A stretch of 36,848 nucleotides of DNA from Denitrovibrio sp. Its GTDB lineage: Bacteria > Chrysiogenota > Deferribacteres > Deferribacterales > Geovibrionaceae. Below are positions 32,364-36,848 of this stretch, one piece after another. Where the stretch lies: positions 1 through 36,848 of the forward strand of contig PKTM01000014.1 in the NCBI GenBank assembly GCA_002869145.1. Direction: 5' to 3'. Every line of letters starts with the position of its first letter. The first letter of the stretch is position 1. Made by a program: the position numbers and the translations under genes. Under the pieces are notes generated by a model, which saw only the letters and a list, made by a program, of their open reading frames with translations, ran no database searches and was not told the origin of the DNA.

Positions 32364-34445
32364 ATGGCTGTAGACGTACATCAGGAAGTTTTTATACAGG
32401 AAGCTCAGGAACTCTTAACAGAGCTGGAATCTTCCCTTTTAGAGCTCGAAAGCGACACAAACGACCTTGATGTTGTGGCAAGAATCTTTCGCGCCATGCA
32501 CACCATAAAAGGCTCTGGCGCTATGTTCGGTTTTGAAAACATAGCTCATCTTGTGCATGACATTGAAACAGCCTATGACAAAGTAAGAAACGGAGAACTT
32601 AAGGTCACAAAAGACATGGTGGACTATTCACTCAGGTCAGTGGATGTTATCAAGTTTATGCTAGAAGACCCGGCTATAAAGGCTGATAGCGATGAGGCAG
32701 TAGAAATCCTCACATTCTTCCGTCAGCTTCAAAATGATAAAAAACCTGAAGCAGCCGCAAGCAAAGAGAAAGTTTCAGCCATAAAAGAAACACAAGCCAG
32801 CGACTTAAGGACATTCAGGATAAGATTCAGACCATCCCAGCTCATTCTAATGCAAGGTACTAACCCTGAACTTCTTCTTATGGAGCTTGAAGAGATGGGC
32901 GAAGCAAAAATTATAGCCCATACGTCAGATGTTCCTCCGCTTGATGAGATGGATCCTGAAAAATGCTATACATTTTGGGACATAATACTCTCCACAACAA
33001 AAACAGAAGACGACATCAAAGATGTTTTCATTTTTGTAGAAGATGACAGCGACATCGCTATAAATACTGTAGACGATCTTGACATAGAAGACGAACACAA
33101 CTCTAAAAAGCTAGGCGAGATACTCCTTGAAAAAGGGGATATCTCTCAGGAAGCACTTAATAAACTGCTCAGCGAGAAAAAAATGCTGGGTCAGATGCTT
33201 GTTGAAAGCGGACTTGTTAAGCCTGAAGCAGTTGAATCTGCACTTCAGGAACAAAAACATGTAAAAGATATGCGTGCTAAAAAAGCCGCTACCGATAGCG
33301 CATCCTCACTGCGCGTACCTTCCGAAAAACTCGACATACTGGTTGATCTTGTTGGTGAAATGGTAACCGTTCAGGCGCGTCTTAACCAGACAGCAGTACA
33401 AGAAGTCAACCCGGAGCTGATGAAGATAGCCGAAGAAGTAGAAAGGCTCGTTTGGGAGCTTAGAGACAACACGATGAGCATCCGTATGATCCAGATCGGT
33501 TCCACATTCAGCAAATACAAAAGACTAGTACGAGATCTCTCTAAAGAGCTCAATAAAGATATAGAACTCCTTACAAAAGGTGAGGATACAGAGCTGGACA
33601 AAACAGTTATAGAAAAGCTGGGAGATCCACTTGTTCACCTTGTCAGAAACAGCTTAGACCATGGGATAGAGGCTCCTAATGTGAGAGAAAAAGCCGGTAA
33701 GCCCCGTAAAGGTACAATCCTGCTCACAGCTAAGCACTCCGGCGATTCGGTTTTAATAGAGATAAAAGACGATGGTAAAGGGATAGACAGAGATGTCATC
33801 TTCAACAAGGCCGTTGAAAAAGGCATTATCTCTGAAACAGCAGAGCTCAGTGACAAAGAAGTTTATGAGCTTATTTTTGCGGCAGGTTTTTCCACAGCGG
33901 CAACAGTCTCCAGCGTGTCCGGAAGGGGCGTTGGGATGGACGTTGTAAAAAGAAATATAGAAGCACTCAGAGGAAAAGTGGATGTAGACAGCGAACTTGG
34001 CAAAGGGACAACCATAACTCTCAAACTTCCGCTTACACTTGCCATAATAGACGGCCTTCTGGTTCAGATAGCCGAACAGTTCTTTATAATCCCTCTTTCA
34101 CTGGTAAAAGAGTGCATAGAGTTCATTGAAAAGAAGGACAAAAAGAGCGATTCCGGCAGAACAATAATCAAAGTTCGCGATGAGCTTATCCCTTATCTAA
34201 GGCTTAGAGACATATTTGGCATCAAGGACAATGTTCCTGCTATTCAGCAGGTAGTTATAGTAGAGCTGGACGACCGCAAAGTCGGCTTTATGGTTGATGC
34301 TGTTATCGGAGACCATCAGACTGTTATCAAGTCACTCGGCAAATCATTTAAGGATGTAGAATGTGTATCTGGAGCAACTGTACTTGGCGACGGGTCAGTA
34401 GCTCTTATAATAGATATAGCCAAAATATACACAAGTATCGAATAA
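32364..34445 (+). CDS. cheA: CheA chemotaxis histidine kinase
   Basis: A 693-residue kinase. The Hpt domain has His46 in AMHTIKGSGAMFGF. A P2-like domain (148-230) follows. Residues 248-297 carry two tandem elements of the form LGxxL-x-GxI-x-L-x-Q (KLGEILLEKGDISQEALNKL and MLGQMLVESGLVKPEAVES), resembling the MshEN motif of c-di-GMP-binding ATPases. The dimerisation domain starts at SSLRVPSEKLD near 314. The HATPase has VRNSLDHGIEAPNVREKAG, DDGKGID and SGRGVGMDVV. A CheW-like domain closes the protein (about 555-690). The MshEN-like insert is a possible c-di-GMP input (inference). Confidence 0.93.
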   Translation: MAVDVHQEVFIQEAQELLTELESSLLELESDTNDLDVVARIFRAMHTIKGSGAMFGFENIAHLVHDIETAYDKVRNGELKVTKDMVDYSLRSVDVIKFMLEDPAIKADSDEAVEILTFFRQLQNDKKPEAAASKEKVSAIKETQASDLRTFRIRFRPSQLILMQGTNPELLLMELEEMGEAKIIAHTSDVPPLDEMDPEKCYTFWDIILSTTKTEDDIKDVFIFVEDDSDIAINTVDDLDIEDEHNSKKLGEILLEKGDISQEALNKLLSEKKMLGQMLVESGLVKPEAVESALQEQKHVKDMRAKKAATDSASSLRVPSEKLDILVDLVGEMVTVQARLNQTAVQEVNPELMKIAEEVERLVWELRDNTMSIRMIQIGSTFSKYKRLVRDLSKELNKDIELLTKGEDTELDKTVIEKLGDPLVHLVRNSLDHGIEAPNVREKAGKPRKGTILLTAKHSGDSVLIEIKDDGKGIDRDVIFNKAVEKGIISETAELSDKEVYELIFAAGFSTAATVSSVSGRGVGMDVVKRNIEALRGKVDVDSELGKGTTITLKLPLTLAIIDGLLVQIAEQFFIIPLSLVKECIEFIEKKDKKSDSGRTIIKVRDELIPYLRLRDIFGIKDNVPAIQQVVIVELDDRKVGFMVDAVIGDHQTVIKSLGKSFKDVECVSGATVLGDGSVALIIDIAKIYTSIE

Positions 34446-34463
34446 TTTTAGTTGGAGGAAAAA

Positions 34464-36518
34464 ATGTTTAAAAACATGAAATTAGCTACTCAGATAGCGG
34501 TAGGCTTCATAGCTGTGCTTCTCATTCTTGCAGTAGTAGCTGGGGCATCCTTTTCAGGGATACAAAAAGCAGCGGCAGGATTCCAAGAGTACAGAGGTAT
34601 CGCAAGAGATACAAACCTTGCGGGGAGACTTCAGGCGAACATGCTTATGGTTCGCATGAATGTAAAAGACTTTCTTATTACTAACAGTGATAAAGATCAT
34701 CAGGAATATTTAGAATACGTTGAATCTATGAACGTTTTTCTTGATCAGGCCAAAGAAGAGATCAAAGACCCTGACAGAGTAAAGCTTATCAACTTCATTG
34801 ATGAAAGCGTTGTAAAATACGAAGCAGCATTTGAAAAGGTTGATGTAGCCATCAATACTAGAAACAAACACTTCAAAGAGCTTGGAGTTATCGGCCTTCA
34901 AATGCGCAAAGACCTCACAGAGATTATGAAAACAGCATATGAAGATGGCGACCCCGATGCGGCATATTATGCAGGCAGACTTCAGGAACATCTTATGCTT
35001 GGACGTTTCTACGCTCTGGATTTTTCCAAGAGTGGCGTAAAAGAAACAGAAGAACGTGTCAGGCAGGAATTCGGACCTGAGATGGATATACTTATCAAAC
35101 CTCTGCAAAAAGGTCTTCAGAACCCTCATAGAAGAGAGCTTCTGAGCAATTTCCTCTCTCTGCACAAAAAGTATCTTGAAAACCTTGATATAATGGCTGA
35201 AAACATATACGTCAGAATGGATCTTGTAACAAACGTTCTTGACGTGATAGGACCGCAGATAGCCCAAGCAGTTGAGGATGTAAAACTCGACATCAAAGAT
35301 GCTCAGGACGAACTGGGACCTAGAGTTCAGGCCGGCAACGCTATGACTATCAGAATGATAACAATAATATCTGTTGTAGGTTTTATTATCGGTATATTCT
35401 TCGCATGGTTCATCACAAAAGTTGTTAAAGCACCTCTTGGCGGAGAGCCAAAAGATATGGCAGCCATAACTAAAGAGATAGCTGACGGTAACCTTGATGT
35501 TCAGTTTGAAACAAATGGCGGTAAAGAGCCTACTGGACTATACGGTGACCTGAAGCTCATGGTGGACAACCTTCGTAGCATCGTGTCGGATGTTAAATCA
35601 GCATCAGACAACGTAGCATCCGGTTCAGGTGAGCTCAGCTCAGCGGCTCAGGACATGTCCCAGGGCGCAACAGAGCAGGCAGCCAGTGCCGAGGAAGCAT
35701 CTTCATCTATGGAAGAGATGGCTTCCAACATTAACCAGAACGCAGACAACGCTCTCCAGACTGAAAAGATAGCTCTTAAAGCGTCATCCGATGCTAAAGA
35801 CGGCGGAGAAGCTGTTGCTCAGACTGTTAAAGCGATGAAAGATATTGCAGATAAGATCTCCATTATAGAAGAGATAGCAAGACAAACTAACCTCCTCGCT
35901 CTTAACGCAGCCATAGAGGCAGCAAGAGCAGGCGAGCATGGTAAAGGATTCGCAGTAGTTGCATCTGAAGTACGTAAACTTGCAGAGCGCTCACAGGAAG
36001 CAGCAGCAGAGATCAGCGAACTCTCCTCATCCAGTGTCGACATTGCAGAAAAAGCAGGCACACTGCTCGACCAGATACTGCCGGACATCGTAAAAACAGC
36101 AGAGCTTGTTCAGGAGATAACCGCATCTAGCAGTGAAATGAGAACAGGCGGAGACCAGATCAACACAGCTATACAGCAGCTTGATCAGGTTATTCAGCGC
36201 AACGCAGGTGTATCAGAAGAGATGGCGGCAACATCAGAAGAGCTCTCCGGCCAGGCAGCAGCTCTACAAAGTGCGATATCATACTTCAGAATGGAAGAGA
36301 GCGGACGAAGCAGAGCAAAAAAACCAGCAGTTTCCAGCAAACCTTCCAACGGGAAATCAGTTTCTAAAGCCATTAAGGCTCCAAAGGCTGACAAGCAGAA
36401 AGCTATAGCATCAGACAATAAAGGCAAAAAGAACGGCAATGATGATGGTGTTTTTCTTGAAATGTCATCAGACGATCAGAAAAAAGACAAGCTTGACGCA
36501 GACTTTGAAAGCTTCTAA
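34464..36518 (+). CDS. Methyl-accepting chemotaxis protein, transmembrane
   Basis: A 684-residue receptor. The ATG at 34464 is preceded by TTGGAGGA; an upstream TTG is not used. Helix 1 (about 10-30) leads to a periplasmic all-helical domain (35-290), then helix 2 ([15 protein letters not shown]) and HAMP. The MCP signalling hairpin has [36 protein letters not shown] and methylation-type Gln/Glu sites. The last 75 residues are Lys-rich and flexible, with no NWETF-type CheR-docking tail. Its ligand cannot be predicted. The position between cheA and cheW shows it works in this array. Confidence 0.92.
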   Translation: MFKNMKLATQIAVGFIAVLLILAVVAGASFSGIQKAAAGFQEYRGIARDTNLAGRLQANMLMVRMNVKDFLITNSDKDHQEYLEYVESMNVFLDQAKEEIKDPDRVKLINFIDESVVKYEAAFEKVDVAINTRNKHFKELGVIGLQMRKDLTEIMKTAYEDGDPDAAYYAGRLQEHLMLGRFYALDFSKSGVKETEERVRQEFGPEMDILIKPLQKGLQNPHRRELLSNFLSLHKKYLENLDIMAENIYVRMDLVTNVLDVIGPQIAQAVEDVKLDIKDAQDELGPRVQAGNAMTIRMITIISVVGFIIGIFFAWFITKVVKAPLGGEPKDMAAITKEIADGNLDVQFETNGGKEPTGLYGDLKLMVDNLRSIVSDVKSASDNVASGSGELSSAAQDMSQGATEQAASAEEASSSMEEMASNINQNADNALQTEKIALKASSDAKDGGEAVAQTVKAMKDIADKISIIEEIARQTNLLALNAAIEAARAGEHGKGFAVVASEVRKLAERSQEAAAEISELSSSSVDIAEKAGTLLDQILPDIVKTAELVQEITASSSEMRTGGDQINTAIQQLDQVIQRNAGVSEEMAATSEELSGQAAALQSAISYFRMEESGRSRAKKPAVSSKPSNGKSVSKAIKAPKADKQKAIASDNKGKKNGNDDGVFLEMSSDDQKKDKLDADFESF

Positions 36519-36530
36519 GGGGGTATAAGA

Positions 36531-36848
36531 ATGTCTGAAAAAAACGTAAGAACAAACGACAGCTGTCAGGTACTTACCGTCAAACTTGAAAACGAGGTTT
36601 ATGGGGTTGATATAATGTCCGTTCGTGAGGTGCTTGATTTCACCTCTGTGACAAAAGTGCCTCAGACACCGGATTTTATGATCGGAGTTATCAATCTCAG
36701 GGGTAATGTTGTCCCTGTAATAGATTTGAAGCTGAAGTTTGGACTGGGTAAGACCGTAAAGACAGTGAACACTTGTGTGATCATTGTCGAGGTAGACATA
36801 GACGAGGATACGATAGTGCTTGGCGCACTGGCGGATGCTGTGCAGGAA
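36531..36848 (+). CDS. cheW: CheW coupling protein, N-terminal part
   Basis: The first 106 codons of a CheW; the gene runs off the window end. AGGGGG precedes the ATG at 36531. The CheW fold is clear in VLTVKLENEVYGVDIMSVREVL, then VTKVPQTPDFMIGVINLRGNVVPVIDL, with the conserved Asn-Leu-Arg-Gly that contacts receptors. It scaffolds CheA and receptors at the membrane. cheR, cheD or cheB may follow beyond the edge. Confidence 0.93.
   Translation, partial: MSEKNVRTNDSCQVLTVKLENEVYGVDIMSVREVLDFTSVTKVPQTPDFMIGVINLRGNVVPVIDLKLKFGLGKTVKTVNTCVIIVEVDIDEDTIVLGALADAVQE

Noticed and set aside
34710-35267. Minus-strand 185-residue open frame opposite the large MCP
   Set aside because: Shadow frame of the receptor periplasmic domain.
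1-36848. Alternative genetic code as the cause of the in-frame stops
   Set aside because: All three stop codons interrupt genes, while TAA, TAG and TGA also end intact genes normally in the same window.

Overview
The window is a 36.8 kb stretch of a bacterial chromosome, moderately AT-rich, with no rRNA, tRNA, CRISPR array, insertion sequence or phage gene visible. The gene set points to a Gram-negative anaerobe or microaerophile: a multiheme c-type cytochrome, bacteriohemerythrin, a HemN-type radical SAM enzyme, a selenocysteine-containing HesB-like protein, sigma-54 promoters with two enhancer-binding regulators, and a large chemotaxis operon. A member of the Deferribacterales (Denitrovibrio/Geovibrio-like) is my best guess. 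That is inference from gene content, not a match I could run.

Layout. 1-3477 (+): end of a BmpA/Nup-type nucleoside ABC transporter (ATPase and two permeases), then L-serine dehydratase. 3494-6989 (-): HemN-like radical SAM protein, XdhC-family protein, bacteriohemerythrin and a methyltransferase. 7144-7455 (-): HesB-like selenoprotein with a SECIS-like hairpin. 7590-9665 (+): arginase and an AgrE/TIGR00300-type ornithine cyclodeaminase, which together would convert arginine to proline. 9748-12991 (-): an eight-heme cytochrome c and a 7-TM histidine kinase/REC-wHTH response regulator pair; one palindromic site lies upstream of the cytochrome and another upstream of the kinase. 13118-14173 (-): DAHP synthase. 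14322-17020 (+): a TyrR-like ACT/AAA+/HTH regulator, then three copies of an 18-bp operator, a sigma-54 promoter and alanine dehydrogenase. 17023-20899 (-): a complete yehZYXW-type glycine betaine ABC transporter. 21066-23304 (+): PhnA-like protein, class II aldolase and HI0933-family flavoprotein. 23314-24870 (-): dCache diguanylate cyclase. 25015-26185 (+): MarR regulator and pirin. 26209-29812 (-): a hybrid histidine kinase, NtrC-like regulator and stand-alone REC. 30027-36848 (+): a chemotaxis operon (REC, MCP, STAS, CheY, CheA, MCP, CheW) behind a sigma-54 promoter.

The most striking feature is that five otherwise intact genes each carry one clean in-frame stop codon, with coding homology continuing in the same frame on the far side: a transporter permease (TGA), the TyrR-like regulator (TAA), the diguanylate cyclase (TAA), the NtrC-like regulator (TAG) and the hybrid kinase (TAA). 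The NtrC-like protein has also lost its phosphoacceptor Asp (Tyr at 55). A sixth in-frame stop, the TGA of the HesB-like gene, is a credible selenocysteine codon. Four of the five non-Sec stops fall in signalling genes. They could be real decay of signalling genes, suppression/readthrough, or sequence error; the raw sequence cannot decide.

The best regulatory inferences are the ACT-regulator/operator/sigma-54/ald unit, the GTGAA-N6-TTCAC sites linking the kinase pair to the octaheme cytochrome, and a sigma-54 promoter that would give a nearly leaderless chemotaxis mRNA.
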